Part shown: piece after piece, positions 19,735 to 28,226 of the stretch
Layout of the letters: each line of letters begins with the position of its first letter
How positions within the stretch are numbered: the first letter of the stretch is position 1
NCBI RefSeq assembly: GCF_011742165.1
Contig: NZ_JAAQTO010000001.1
Coordinates: 1 to 50,687 of the forward strand
Origin: Billgrantia bachuensis
GTDB lineage: Bacteria; Pseudomonadota; Gammaproteobacteria; Pseudomonadales; Halomonadaceae
Length of the DNA: 50,687 nucleotides
Direction of reading: 5' to 3'
Translations under genes and position numbers: made by a program
Notes under the pieces: generated by a model
Told to the model about the DNA's origin: nothing
The model's input: the letters and a program-made list of their open reading frames with translations, nothing else
Database searches by the model: none

Positions 19735-20457
19735 TCAACGCGGTTCAAAGCTGCGGTGCAAGGAAGAGCGCAGTTTGTAGCGCTCGCCGGGATGAATCAG
19801 CCGGGCATAGCTGATCAGGTTTTCGCCGGACCAGGTGCGTCGCGTCATGCTAAGGCAGGGGCGGCTTACTTCGGTCTCGAGTCGCTCGGCGGTAGCGGCG
19901 TCGACCAGTACCGCTTCGACCACGTGCTCGATGTCGGTGATGGGGCATGCCGCCACCAGCACCTCATTGGGGGTGTGGTGGCTAAAGTCGGTTTCCAGGT
20001 AGTCGGGTACCCAGCGAGGATTGACGAAGCGCTCTTCGAGCTGGATCGGTATGCCATTCTCGCGGTGCACGATAAGGGTATGATAGACCCGGGTTCCGAG
20101 GCGGACGCCAAGACGTAGGGCGACTTCATCGTCGGCAGCGATGGCTTCGGCAAGCAGCACGTCGTTGCTGTAAAGGTGGCCGCGTCCGCGCACCTCTTCG
20201 GCGATGTTATGCACATCGACCAGCGACGATTCCGCCTTGCGGTCGGTAACGAAGGTGCCCAAGCCAGGTTGCCGCGTCAGGTAGCCCTGGTGTACGAGAT
20301 CGCGGATCGCCTTGTTGGCGGTCATGCGGCTGACACCGAAGTCCCGTGCCAGCTGCTCTTCCGGTGGTATCTGGTGATGTGCCGGCCAGTCGCCGTCATT
20401 GATCCTCTTCAGCAGGTGCTGCTGAATCTGAAGGTAGAGTGGAATCGTGCTACCCAT
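19735..20457 (-). CDS. hutC: Histidine utilization repressor HutC
   Basis: A 240-residue GntR/HutC-family repressor. The N-terminal winged HTH has IPPEEQLARDFGVSRMTANK (about residues 30-49) and GLGTFV. The C-terminal UTRA domain carries ERFVNPRWVPDYLETDFS and ends SYARLIHPGERYKLRSSL, the typical HutC ending. It should bind urocanate as inducer and the two TGTATATACA operators 5-6 kb away. The start ATG at 20457 has AAGGA about 12 bases upstream. The gene is separated from the other hut genes by the solute-binding/GGDEF-EAL pair. No good copy of the palindrome was found before its own start, so autoregulation is not supported. The preceding 225-bp gap (19510-19734) holds no gene. Confidence 0.93.
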   Translation of the reverse strand: MGSTIPLYLQIQQHLLKRINDGDWPAHHQIPPEEQLARDFGVSRMTANKAIRDLVHQGYLTRQPGLGTFVTDRKAESSLVDVHNIAEEVRGRGHLYSNDVLLAEAIAADDEVALRLGVRLGTRVYHTLIVHRENGIPIQLEERFVNPRWVPDYLETDFSHHTPNEVLVAACPITDIEHVVEAVLVDAATAERLETEVSRPCLSMTRRTWSGENLISYARLIHPGERYKLRSSLHRSFEPR

Positions 20458-20664
20458 GCTGGGCTGAGTCCTTCTGGCGAGAATGAATTATCTATACGCG
20501 CAGTCTAGCCGGATGGCGGGTGCAAGGCACCTGCCTGTCACCAAGTACCTGCCAGAACGCTTCGGAGTGGTACGTTGCTTCCAGTGCTGCCTCGGCCTTT
20601 CGCCGATCGGGCGTAGCATGCTTGAATGCCTGACAGATTCCCGTCTTCTTCCGGTAAGAGCGCT

Positions 20665-21693
20665 ATGGCCTTCGGTTCATCTACCCGTATCAACAAGTAC
20701 ATCAGTGAAAGCGGCATGTGTTCTCGGCGAGAGGCCGACCGCTATGTGGAGCAGGGCAACGTGTTCCTCAACGGCAAGCGTGCCAAGACGGGCGACCAGG
20801 TATTTCCGGGGGATGAGGTCAAAGTCAACGGGCAGCGCATCGAACCCCAGGAAGCCGAAGACCTGGTCTTCATCGCTCTGAACAAACCGGTAGGCATCGT
20901 CAGCACCACCGAGTCGAGCGAGAAGAGCAACATTGTCGATTTCGTCAAGCATGGCGTTCGTATCTTCCCCATCGGGCGGCTGGACAAGGATTCCCAAGGG
21001 CTCATCTTTCTGACCAATAACGGAGATCTGGTCAACAAGATCCTGCGGGCCAGCAACAATCATGAAAAGGAGTATCGGGTCACCGTCAACAAGCCGATTA
21101 CCGACGAATTCGTCGCGGGAATGAGTTCCGGGGTGCGCATTCTTGGCGAGGTGACAAAGCCGTGCAAAGTCGTCAAGGAGTCGACCTTCGTCTTCAACAT
21201 TACCCTGGTGCAGGGGCTGAATCGCCAGATCCGGCGAATGTGTGAGAAATTCGGTTACGACGTCACCAAGCTGGAGCGAATCCGGATCATGAACGTTTCG
21301 CTCAAGGGGCTGGCACTAGGGGACTGGCGCGATCTGACCGGGAAGGAGATCGACACCATCATCGCGTTGACCGAGAGGTCCAGGTCCGACGCGCCGGCTG
21401 AAAGCGGTAAGGCAACGCCACCCAGGGGAGCTGGCAAGCGCAAGACGTCCAAGCCCGCGAAAGGGGCAACGGCCACTGGCAGGCAGGGCAACAAGGGCAG
21501 GGCGTCGTCTGGCGGGATTTCCAAGGGCAAGACATCCAAGGCCAAGGCGTCCAAGGCCGGTACCGTCAAGGAGGTCGGACCGAAGCAGGTTGCCAAGGCC
21601 AGGGGCAAGAAGCCACTGCATGGAAAACCCAAGCCGGATGGCAGCCAGGGCGGAAGGGGAGGCAAGCCCCGTCGGACGAAGCCGGGCCGCTAA
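20665..21693 (+). CDS. rluF: 23S rRNA pseudouridine synthase RluF
   Basis: RluF makes pseudouridine at position 2604 of 23S rRNA. The 342-residue protein starts with an S4 RNA-binding domain ([20 protein letters not shown]) and has the catalytic [15 protein letters not shown] (Asp in GRLD). [15 protein letters not shown] and [12 protein letters not shown] match enterobacterial RluF closely. The last 90 or so residues form a low-complexity Lys/Gly/Ser/Thr tail, similar in type to the E. coli tail and likely to help RNA binding. The start at 20665 is favoured by AAGAG six bases upstream; an ATG 13 codons earlier (20626) is possible but lacks a good ribosome site. Confidence 0.94.
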   Translation: MAFGSSTRINKYISESGMCSRREADRYVEQGNVFLNGKRAKTGDQVFPGDEVKVNGQRIEPQEAEDLVFIALNKPVGIVSTTESSEKSNIVDFVKHGVRIFPIGRLDKDSQGLIFLTNNGDLVNKILRASNNHEKEYRVTVNKPITDEFVAGMSSGVRILGEVTKPCKVVKESTFVFNITLVQGLNRQIRRMCEKFGYDVTKLERIRIMNVSLKGLALGDWRDLTGKEIDTIIALTERSRSDAPAESGKATPPRGAGKRKTSKPAKGATATGRQGNKGRASSGGISKGKTSKAKASKAGTVKEVGPKQVAKARGKKPLHGKPKPDGSQGGRGGKPRRTKPGR

Positions 21694-21740
21694 GTCCGAC
21701 AGCATTTCATCGACAACAAACGCCAGATAGGCAAACTCCC

Positions 21741-23129
21741 ATGTCTCGGACGACACGACTATTCGATCTCATGCAGACCCTGCGACGTCATCGCCGGCCG
21801 GTCAGCGGTACAGTGCTGGCGGATGAGCTGGGGGTCTCGCTGCGGACCCTGTACCGGGACATTGCGGCGCTCAAGGCCATCGGTGCCGAGGTCGAGGGAG
21901 AGGCGGGGCTGGGTTATGTGTTGAAACCCGGATTGCTGCTGCCGCCGTTGATATTTTCCGAGGAGGAGCTCGAGGCGGTGGCCCTGGGCCTGAAATGGGT
22001 GGGAAAACGCGCCGACGATGGGCTGGCCGTGGCTGCCGGCGAAGCGCTCGCCAAGGTTGCAGCCGTGCTGCCCGGTGAGCAGCGTCATCGGCTGGAGGAC
22101 TCGGCGCTCCTCATCGGGCCCGGCTGGGAGCGGCCGCAGGCCGTTGACCTCCAAATCCTCCGGCAGGCGATCCGCGACGAGCAGAAGCTCGAGATTACCT
22201 ACCGCGACCAGCAGGGGCGGCGCTCTTCTCGTATCATCTGGCCCTGTGCGATCGCCTTCTTCGAATCGACCCGGATCGTTGCCGCCTGGTGCGAGCTGCG
22301 TGAAGCGTATCGCCATTTTCGTGCCGATCGAATAGAAGCGGCAGAGGCGACAGGCCAGCGCTATCCACGGCGTCGGCACGTGCTTCAAAAGGAGTGGCTG
22401 CAAACACTGCTGCCATGTTCTGTCACTGCCACGGTCTATCCTGTTCCCACCTCAAGCCGAGAGAAGGAGCAGTCGAAAATGGAACAGGAACTCGTCTTTT
22501 ACACCAACCCCCTGTCGCGGGCCGGCATCGTACATTGGATGCTGGAGGAAGTCGGGCAGCCTTATCGTATGGAGGTGCTCGAGTTCGGTACCTCGATGAA
22601 GTCACCGGAGTATCTGGCCGTCAACCCGATGGGCAAGGTACCGGCGATCCGCCATGGCGATACCGTGGTGACCGAAGCCGCGGCGATCTGCGCCTATCTT
22701 GCCGAGGCCTTCCCGCAAGCGGGGCTGCTGCCGAGCCCCGAGGCGCGTGGGGATTATTTCCGCTGGCTGTTCTTTGCCGCCGGGCCCATGGAAATGGCCT
22801 TGTCGCTCAAGCATGCCGGCTTCTCGCTCACGCCGGAGCATGAGTTGCAGTTCGGCTGTGGCAAGTATGAGACGGTGGTCGAGACTCTTGCCAATGCAGT
22901 GGCGGGCCGCAAGTACATTGCCGGCGATACCTTTACCGCCGCGGATGTGTACGTCGGTTCGCACATCGGTTGGGGAATGCAGTTCGGTACGCTGGAAAGG
23001 CGGCCCGAATTCGAAGCCTATTGGGCGGGTTTGAAGGATCGGCCTGCCAACCGCCGAAGTGAAGCGTTCATTGCCGAAGCCATGGCAGCACAGGCGGGAG
23101 CCGGCAACGAGCAGCCAACGACTTCGTGA
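21741..23129 (+). CDS. WYL-domain HTH regulator in frame with a glutathione S-transferase (fusion ORF)
   Basis: An uninterrupted 462-codon frame joins two normally separate proteins. Residues 1 to about 230 are a YafY-type regulator: N-terminal HTH (LADELGVSLRTLYRDIAALK) and WYL-like domain (LEITYRDQQGRRSSRIIWP ... FRADRIEAAEATGQRYPRRR). From residue 247 (ATG 22479) a complete GST follows: thioredoxin fold with NPLSRAGIVHWMLEEVG, GKVPAI and TEAAAICAYLA, then a helical C-terminal domain. The intervening 20-25 residues look like translated spacer, and AAGGAG lies about 10 bases before ATG 22479. Either the regulator gene lost its stop and runs into the GST, or a genuine fusion exists; a separate 216-residue GST could still be made from the internal start. 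Regulator-next-to-target pairing would be usual for this family. Confidence 0.8.
   Translation: MSRTTRLFDLMQTLRRHRRPVSGTVLADELGVSLRTLYRDIAALKAIGAEVEGEAGLGYVLKPGLLLPPLIFSEEELEAVALGLKWVGKRADDGLAVAAGEALAKVAAVLPGEQRHRLEDSALLIGPGWERPQAVDLQILRQAIRDEQKLEITYRDQQGRRSSRIIWPCAIAFFESTRIVAAWCELREAYRHFRADRIEAAEATGQRYPRRRHVLQKEWLQTLLPCSVTATVYPVPTSSREKEQSKMEQELVFYTNPLSRAGIVHWMLEEVGQPYRMEVLEFGTSMKSPEYLAVNPMGKVPAIRHGDTVVTEAAAICAYLAEAFPQAGLLPSPEARGDYFRWLFFAAGPMEMALSLKHAGFSLTPEHELQFGCGKYETVVETLANAVAGRKYIAGDTFTAADVYVGSHIGWGMQFGTLERRPEFEAYWAGLKDRPANRRSEAFIAEAMAAQAGAGNEQPTTS
22463..22481 (+). promoter_or_regulatory. Internal ribosome binding site and ATG for the GST half
   Basis: AAGGAG precedes ATG at 22479 by about 10 bases inside the WYL-GST frame. 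A strong internal site suggests the GST (22479-23129, 216 residues) was, or still is, translated on its own. Confidence 0.6.
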
Positions 23130-23183
23130 GACGCGCTTTCAATGCCCCGGCGTGCCGTCAGGCGGCTACGCCGGGGCAGACCT

Positions 23184-23435
23184 TCATGTAGAATCCTTGC
23201 CCCCTTGGGGATCGGAGGCATCGTAGTCCTGAGTGTCGTCGGGCGGAGAGCCTGGCTCGAGGGATGTTTTGTGCTCGTACTCTCGGGCGGCACGGATCGC
23301 CTCCGGCTCGCTGTCGTGGCGCGAAATCTCCTGCGGCAGGTTCGGGTCGGTCACGTCGACCACCCGCCAGCCGCTCACCAGTATCGCTTCGCGGTTCTCT
23401 TCCCTGATCGGCTCGACACGTGCCGTGCGCGTCAT
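23184..23435 (-). CDS. Small acidic hypothetical protein
   Basis: An 83-residue soluble protein that I do not recognise. It begins MTRTARVEPIREENREAILV, contains SGWRVVDVTDPNLPQEISRH, then an EAIRAAREYEHK helix, and ends in an acidic, disordered-looking tail. The start at 23435 is favoured by GGAGG six bases upstream; a longer frame starting at 23471 lacks a ribosome site. It is convergent with the GST frame. The central segment resembles small query-like domains found beside ordinary genes, but no function can be assigned. Confidence 0.65.
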   Translation of the reverse strand: MTRTARVEPIREENREAILVSGWRVVDVTDPNLPQEISRHDSEPEAIRAAREYEHKTSLEPGSPPDDTQDYDASDPQGGKDST

Positions 23436-23590
23436 GGCATCCTCCATGGTTGCTAAACCCACAATAACCATGGCAGAGGATGCCTGGATTGGCTAACTGC
23501 AGTGCTGCGCCAGAGGCTCCGCTACGCTTGACCTGGCGCATGGCAACGTCCATACAGGAAGAGTCATCAGCCCGACAACTGGAGGTCAGG

Positions 23591-23743
23591 ATGAAGAGAC
23601 TGATGGGACTCGCAGCCGCCTGGTGGTTGCGCAAACCGGAGAATCGCGCGAGGCTTAAGCGCAAGGGCAAGCAGATGCTCGACGGATTTCGCGGGCGCCA
23701 GGCCCGGACAACGGCGGAACACGAGCGCCGCCGTCATCCTTGA
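23591..23743 (+). CDS. Very small basic protein (50 residues)
   Basis: MKRLMGLAAAWWLRKPENRA begins a 50-residue, strongly basic protein with a short hydrophobic, Trp-containing segment followed by Lys/Arg-rich sequence. GGAGGT lies six bases before the ATG, a near-ideal ribosome site, and a hairpin follows within 10 bp of the stop, making a compact complete gene. The family is unknown. It may associate with the membrane or with nucleic acid; this is a guess from composition only. Confidence 0.6.
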   Translation: MKRLMGLAAAWWLRKPENRARLKRKGKQMLDGFRGRQARTTAEHERRRHP

Positions 23744-23749
23744 GCGATC

Positions 23750-23775
23750 GGCCCCGGTGCAATTACCGGGGCCTT
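23750..23775 (+). terminator. Hairpin terminator after the 50-residue gene
   Basis: Perfect 9-bp stem GGCCCCGGT/ACCGGGGCC with loop GCAATT, starting 6 bp after the stop codon. Only two T residues follow, so efficiency is uncertain. Confidence 0.55.
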
Positions 23776-23816
23776 CAGCTCACACCGATCCTTCCTGAAC
23801 GAGGCAGACCGAGCGC

Positions 23817-24416
23817 ATGAGTCGCCGCATGATGAGCCCTGCAGCGGCTCGCAACCGCCAGCCCATACTCGATGTCCTGAGCGTCGTAATGCCTGAGCGT
23901 GCCAAAATCCTCGAGGTCGCCAGCGGCAGCGGTGAGCACGGCGTGTACATGGCCGAAGCCCGGCCGGACTGGACCTGGCAGCCCAGCGATCCCAATCCTG
24001 AAGCGCGCAAGTCCATCAGCGCATGGCGTGAGTATGCGGGGCTCGATAATCTGCTCGAGCCGCTACCGCTGGATGTGGCTGGAATATGGCCTGCCGGCCC
24101 CTTCGACGCCGTGGTGGCCATCAATCTGGTGCACATTTCCCCTTGGGAAGTCACCGAGGCGTTGATGGTGCGGTCAGCCGAGCGGCTGCGCAATGGCGGG
24201 GTGCTCTATCTCTACGGCCCCTACCGCCGTGATGGTCGGCATACCGCGGCGAGCAACGCCGCGTTCGATGCCGACCTCAAGTCGCGCGACCCGCGCTGGG
24301 GCGTACGCGAACTCGAGAGCGTCGTGGCCGAAGCACAGCCGCATGGTTTCATGCTGGAACAGACCATCGATATGCCGGCCAACAACCTCAGTGTGGTGTT
24401 GCGCCTGCATTGCTGA
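23817..24416 (+). CDS. DUF938 SAM-dependent methyltransferase-like protein
   Basis: A 199-residue class I methyltransferase-fold protein of the DUF938 (METTL26-like) family. The SAM-binding glycine loop is ILEVASGSGEHGVYMA (about residues 31-46). SDPNPEARKSI follows, then FDAVVAINLVHISPWEV (motif IV), LYLYGPYRRDGRHTAASNAA and the ending MPANNLSVVLRLH. No substrate is established for the family. The start at 23817 is tentative: GAGG is about 13 bases upstream, and ATG at 23829 would also give an intact domain. Confidence 0.9.
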   Translation: MSRRMMSPAAARNRQPILDVLSVVMPERAKILEVASGSGEHGVYMAEARPDWTWQPSDPNPEARKSISAWREYAGLDNLLEPLPLDVAGIWPAGPFDAVVAINLVHISPWEVTEALMVRSAERLRNGGVLYLYGPYRRDGRHTAASNAAFDADLKSRDPRWGVRELESVVAEAQPHGFMLEQTIDMPANNLSVVLRLHC

Positions 24417-24441
24417 GTTCCGTTGACCTTATTCCCGCCGT

Positions 24442-24648
24442 TCACTCTTCGCTTCTTGGCTCCTCGACTTGCCCAGGGACGCGGTAGCGCACGCCCTCGG
24501 CCTGACGGTCATCCTCGTAGCGCCGAGTTTCCTCTTCGGCAGGAACGCCCCATAGCGTCTTACGGTTGCCGTCTTCGTAGGTGTAGGTCGTGCAACCGGC
24601 GAGCAGGACAAGGCTCAGGGGAATGGCGATGCGCAGCATGGGTGTCAC
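24442..24648 (-). CDS. Small lipoprotein
   Basis: A 68-residue lipoprotein. The signal is MLRIAIPLSLVLLAGC, with lipobox LAGC, giving a mature peptide CTTYTYEDGNRKTLWG followed by a charged tail. A GTG start at 24648 is preferred because AAGGGA lies six bases upstream. The ATG at 24639 would place that site 15 bases away but would also give a good signal peptide. Lipidated and membrane anchored; function unknown. It is leftward, 74 bp downstream of the TRAP operon, with a hairpin between. Confidence 0.75.
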   Translation of the reverse strand: MTPMLRIAIPLSLVLLAGCTTYTYEDGNRKTLWGVPAEEETRRYEDDRQAEGVRYRVPGQVEEPRSEE

Positions 24649-24669
24649 AGTGAATCCCTTCGCAGAAAA

Positions 24670-24701
24670 CGGACATGCGGCCAGCCTGAGGCCAGGCCGC
24701 A
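24670..24701 (-). terminator. Terminator of the TRAP operon
   Basis: Stem TGCGGCC/GGCCGCA (24701-24676) with an inner GCC/GGC pairing, followed on the minus strand by TGTCCGTTTTC. It begins 22 bp past the large-permease stop. Confidence 0.5.
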
Positions 24702-24722
24702 CGGCCGTCAAGCGGAACCTGC

Positions 24723-25982
24723 TCAGCCGGAAAGGCCCAGCATGATCGGCCCGTAGACCACCAGCAGCAGTACCGCGATGAGCCCCAGCAGATAAGGCAG
24801 TATGGCCCGGGTGATGCGCTCCAGCGGCAGCTCAGTCACGGAAGAAGCGACATAGAGGTTGATCGCCACCGGCGGGGTGATCATGCCGATCGCCAGCCCC
24901 ATCACGATAATGATGCCGAAATGGATCGGGTCGATGCCGAGCTGAAGTACCAGCGGCAGCAGCACCGGCGTGAGAATGATCAACGCGCTGGCGGTCTCGA
25001 TGAACACGCCGGTCAGCAGGATCACCGCCACGACCAGCAGCATGACCACGTACGGATCGGTGGAGAGCGACAGCACCGCCTGGGCGATGGCGCCGGGTAC
25101 CTGCCAGCTCGAGAGCGTCCAGCTCAGCACCGCCGAGGTGGCGATGACCAGCATGATCACGGAAGTGGTGATCGCCGAGCGAATCAGGATGCGGTAGACG
25201 TCGGCCAGGCTCAGGTCGCGGTAGATGAACAGCGATACCAGCAGGGCGTAGTTGACCGCCACGACTGCCGCCTCGCTCGGTGTGAAGATTCCCGAGAAGA
25301 TGCCGCCGAGGATGATGACGGGCGTCATCAGTCCCCAACTGGCACTCTTGAAGGTGCGCCATATCGTGGCCGCCGACAGTGCGGTGCCGCGCGGGTAGTT
25401 GCGCCGGTAGGCCTGGACGATGGCAATGGCCGCCAGCCCGATGCCCATCAGGATGCCGGGCACGATGCCATTGAGAAACAGCCTGGATACCGACTGCTGC
25501 GCGATCACGGCATAGATGATCATCGGCACGGAGGGTGGAATCACCACACCAATGGTCCCGCTGGCGGCGATCAGGCTTGCCGCCGAGGCGGGGTCATAGC
25601 CCTTGCGCCTGAGTTCAGGCACCAGGCTGGAGCCGACGGCGGCGGTGGTGGCGGCGCCGGAGCCTGAAATGGCGGCGAAAAACATGCCGGCACCGACCGA
25701 GACGATGGAGAGGCCACCCTTGAGAAAGCCGAACAGCGAATCGGCGAAGTCGACCAGCTTGGCGCTGACCTTGCCCTGGGCCATCAGGTCACCGGCCAGG
25801 ATGAACATGGGAACCGCCACCAGGGCGAAGGAGTTGATGCCTTGGAACATCTGCTGGGTGACCACCATCAGCGGCACGCCCTGGGCGTTGAGCGCGAGAA
25901 GGGTGCTGGCGCCGATAGCCAGCGCGATGGGCACGCCCAGCAGCATGAAGGCGAAGAACAGGATGAAGAGCAGGCCCGTCAT
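24723..25982 (-). CDS. TRAP transporter large permease (DctM type)
   Basis: A 419-residue, 12-TM large subunit of a tripartite ATP-independent periplasmic transporter, which uses a sodium or proton gradient to import an organic acid delivered by the binding protein. Family blocks are GVPIALAIGASTLLAL (N-terminus), NSFALVAVPMFILAGDLMA, GSGAATTAAVGSSLVPEL and SGTIGVVIPPSVPMIIYAV. The ATG overlaps the small-permease stop by 4 bp (ATGA). Together with the next two genes it forms a P-Q-M operon. The substrate cannot be told from the sequence. Confidence 0.95.
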   Translation of the reverse strand: MTGLLFILFFAFMLLGVPIALAIGASTLLALNAQGVPLMVVTQQMFQGINSFALVAVPMFILAGDLMAQGKVSAKLVDFADSLFGFLKGGLSIVSVGAGMFFAAISGSGAATTAAVGSSLVPELRRKGYDPASAASLIAASGTIGVVIPPSVPMIIYAVIAQQSVSRLFLNGIVPGILMGIGLAAIAIVQAYRRNYPRGTALSAATIWRTFKSASWGLMTPVIILGGIFSGIFTPSEAAVVAVNYALLVSLFIYRDLSLADVYRILIRSAITTSVIMLVIATSAVLSWTLSSWQVPGAIAQAVLSLSTDPYVVMLLVVAVILLTGVFIETASALIILTPVLLPLVLQLGIDPIHFGIIIVMGLAIGMITPPVAINLYVASSVTELPLERITRAILPYLLGLIAVLLLVVYGPIMLGLSG

Positions 25983-26515
25983 ACCGGCGGCTCCTCCGCG
26001 TTGTCGGTGTTAGCCCCCCGGGGGCCCTCGACGATGAGCTCGATGACATCGACCAGCGCATACCAGGTCATGATCGCGGCGGAGATCGGTATCACGGCAT
26101 AGACATAGGTCATCGACAGCCGCAGCGAAGCAGAGCGCTGAAAGCTCTGAACCTGCATATAGCGATAGCCGATCACGATCAGTGCAACCAGGAACCCCAG
26201 CGCTACCAGCACCGCGGCGATCCGCGCCAATTGGGCTATGCGCTTGGGCAGTGCCTCGACGGCGAAGGTCACGGCGATATGACGCCCGCGCTGGAAGGCC
26301 AGGGTGGCGCCGAGGAAGGTGATCCAGATGAGCAGGAAGCGGGCCACCTCCTCGGTCCAGCCCGCCGCGGTGAAGAATACGCGAGAGACGATCTGCAGCG
26401 TGATCACGCCGATCAACGCCGCCATGCCCAGAAACACGATGGGCCGTATGACGGCGTCGAGGACGCGCTCGCTACGCTGCAGCAGGCCCATCAGGGCGTG
26501 CAGCGGGGCATTCAC
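25979..26515 (-). CDS. TRAP transporter small permease (DctQ type)
   Basis: A 178-residue, four-TM small subunit. It begins with GTG directly after the TAA of the binding-protein gene, and its stop overlaps the large-permease start (ATGA). Typical features are VITLQIVSRVFF, TEEVARFLLIWITFLGA and the following RGRHIAVTFA, matching the DctQ domain. It partners the neighbouring large subunit in the inner membrane. The C-terminal 15 residues are a hydrophilic, probably disordered tail. Confidence 0.93.
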   Translation of the reverse strand: MNAPLHALMGLLQRSERVLDAVIRPIVFLGMAALIGVITLQIVSRVFFTAAGWTEEVARFLLIWITFLGATLAFQRGRHIAVTFAVEALPKRIAQLARIAAVLVALGFLVALIVIGYRYMQVQSFQRSASLRLSMTYVYAVIPISAAIMTWYALVDVIELIVEGPRGANTDNAEEPPV

Positions 26516-27511
26516 TTACTGCAATGCCTCGCGGATACGGGTGAGGTAATCGCCGAACTGGTCGCCGTACTTCTCGTAGACCGGCTCCACGGCAGTCTGG
26601 AAGGCTCCGAGCTCGGGCTCTTCGACGATCTCCATGCCGGCGGCGCGCAGCTCGTCGAGCTGGTCGGCCTCCATCTCGGCGTTCATGCGGCGCTCGTGCT
26701 CGGCGGCTTCCTGGGCGGCTTCCACCAGCACCTCCTGGGCGGCTTCGGGGAGTTGGTTCCAGGCCGGCATCCCCATGACGAAGATGGCAGGTGCATAGGT
26801 GTGGCGCGACAGCGTCATGTGGTCCTGGGTCTCGTAGAGCTTGAACGAGTGGATGACGTTGACCGGATTCTCCTGACCATCGATGGTGCCCTGCTGCATG
26901 GCGGTAAGGGCTTCGGTCCAGGCCATGGGAATGGCGTTGGCGCCGAGTTCGCGGAAGGTGTCGGTGTAGACCGGGTTCTCCATCACGCGGATGCGCAGGC
27001 CGTCGATATCCTCCGGACTGGTCACCGGACGTTCGCTGTTGGTCAGGTTGCGAAAGCCGCGTTCGGCATAGGCCAGGCCCTTGAGGTTGACGTCGGCGAG
27101 CTTGTCGAGAAGCTCCTGGCCGATCTCGCCATCGAGCACTTCGTAGGCGGCCTCGGGTGAGGGGAACAGGAAGGGCAGTTCGAAGACCGCCATCTCCTCG
27201 ACGAAGTTGGCCACCGGGCCGTTGGTGATCACGCCCATATCGACGGTGCCGATCTGCATGCCCTCGAGCAGGGTGCGTTCGTCACCCAGCGAGGCATTGG
27301 GGTAGATATCGATGGAGACCGCTCCCTCGGTGCGCTCGGCGACCAGCTCCTGGAACTTGATCGCAGCGATATGGAAGCCGTCCTGTTCATTGACCACGTG
27401 GGCCAGGCGCAGAGTCACCGGATCCATGTCCTCGAAATCGGCAGCCTGAACGGTGGAAACTACAGCGAGGGAGATGCCAAGTGCCAGCGTGCGGCGTGCA
27501 AACGTTTTCAT
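26516..27511 (-). CDS. TRAP transporter substrate-binding protein (DctP type)
   Basis: A 331-residue periplasmic DctP-family protein. The signal peptide is MKTFARRTLALGISLAVVST, cleaved after VQA. Family motifs are LRLAHVVNEQDGFHIAAIKF, ISIDIYPNASLGDER-like sequence, and DIDGLRIRVMENPVYTDTFR with the conserved Arg that usually contacts the ligand carboxylate, then GTIDGQENPV. The start at 27511 is supported by AAGGAAA nine bases upstream. Organic-acid ligands are usual; the exact one is unknown. The 154-bp gap upstream (27512-27665) has no gene and probably holds the operon promoter. Confidence 0.94.
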   Translation of the reverse strand: MKTFARRTLALGISLAVVSTVQAADFEDMDPVTLRLAHVVNEQDGFHIAAIKFQELVAERTEGAVSIDIYPNASLGDERTLLEGMQIGTVDMGVITNGPVANFVEEMAVFELPFLFPSPEAAYEVLDGEIGQELLDKLADVNLKGLAYAERGFRNLTNSERPVTSPEDIDGLRIRVMENPVYTDTFRELGANAIPMAWTEALTAMQQGTIDGQENPVNVIHSFKLYETQDHMTLSRHTYAPAIFVMGMPAWNQLPEAAQEVLVEAAQEAAEHERRMNAEMEADQLDELRAAGMEIVEEPELGAFQTAVEPVYEKYGDQFGDYLTRIREALQ

Positions 27512-27665
27512 TTTAATTTTCCTTTGTCGGGTCAAACCGTTGAGAGGATGCCCCAGCGGCCCCGACAGGGTCAATCACCGCGCTGACATTGGGGTAACAC
27601 ACCGCCCGATTGACGGACGTGCGCGTTGATGCGTCATACAGCCGCTTCACACGCGAAATCAATTC

Positions 27666-28154
27666 CTACAGAAGCCGGTACATGACGTGGGCGTCGACCA
27701 GTCCTTGCCGTGGGTGGCGGAAGGCGCAGGGCAGGGTGCCGACGATTTCGAAGCCATGCTTCTGCCACTGGCGAATCGCTACTTCGTTGGTGGCAACGAC
27801 CATGTTGAACTGCATGGCGGTGAAGCCGAGCTCGCGAGCGACGCGCAGCGAATCCTCGCACAGCTGGTTGGCGATGCCTTGGCCACGCGCCTTCTCGGCC
27901 ACTAGATAGCCGCAGTTGCAGACGTGATCGCCGGGCCCCGGCTGGTTGGGCTTGAGGTAGTAAACGCCGAGCAGGTTGCCGGCGGTGTCCTCGGCCACGC
28001 GTACGGCACGTGGCAGTTCCACCCACATGCGGTAGGCATCGGGCTCGCTGATCTGGCGTGGTACGGCGTAAGTGTCGCCGGCATGCAGGACGGGAGCGAT
28101 GAAGTCCCACATGGCGGACCAGTCGCCCGACTGATAAGGGCGGATACGGATCAT
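27666..28154 (-). CDS. GNAT-family N-acetyltransferase
   Basis: A 162-residue acyltransferase. The acetyl-CoA-binding motif is EKARGQGIANQLCEDSL (about residues 86-102, with RGQGIA as the phosphate loop), followed by TNEVAIRQWQKHGFEIVG, a typical GNAT end. An excellent Shine-Dalgarno (AAGGAGG) precedes the ATG at 28154, and a 13-bp inverted repeat sits just upstream of it. Acceptor unknown. The gene lies between the aldehyde dehydrogenase gene and the TRAP operon on the same strand, but gaps of 72 and 154 bp suggest separate control. Confidence 0.88.
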   Translation of the reverse strand: MIRIRPYQSGDWSAMWDFIAPVLHAGDTYAVPRQISEPDAYRMWVELPRAVRVAEDTAGNLLGVYYLKPNQPGPGDHVCNCGYLVAEKARGQGIANQLCEDSLRVARELGFTAMQFNMVVATNEVAIRQWQKHGFEIVGTLPCAFRHPRQGLVDAHVMYRLL

Positions 28155-28167
28155 TGGTGTCCTCCTT

Positions 28168-28180
28168 GATACCTGGTATC
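28168..28180. promoter_or_regulatory. Inverted repeat before the GNAT gene
   Basis: GATACC-T-GGTATC, 6-bp perfect arms with a 1-bp spacer, immediately upstream of the Shine-Dalgarno of the GNAT gene. It has an operator-like shape; the binder is unknown. Confidence 0.4.
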
Positions 28181-28226
28181 GGCCCTCGATTCTATTCCAA
28201 GTCAGCGTGGAAAAGGCAGTCTCGCG

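Noticed and set aside
20480..20500. Possible HutC operator before hutC
   Set aside because: ATTATCTATACGCGC keeps only part of the TGTATATACA core and is not symmetric.
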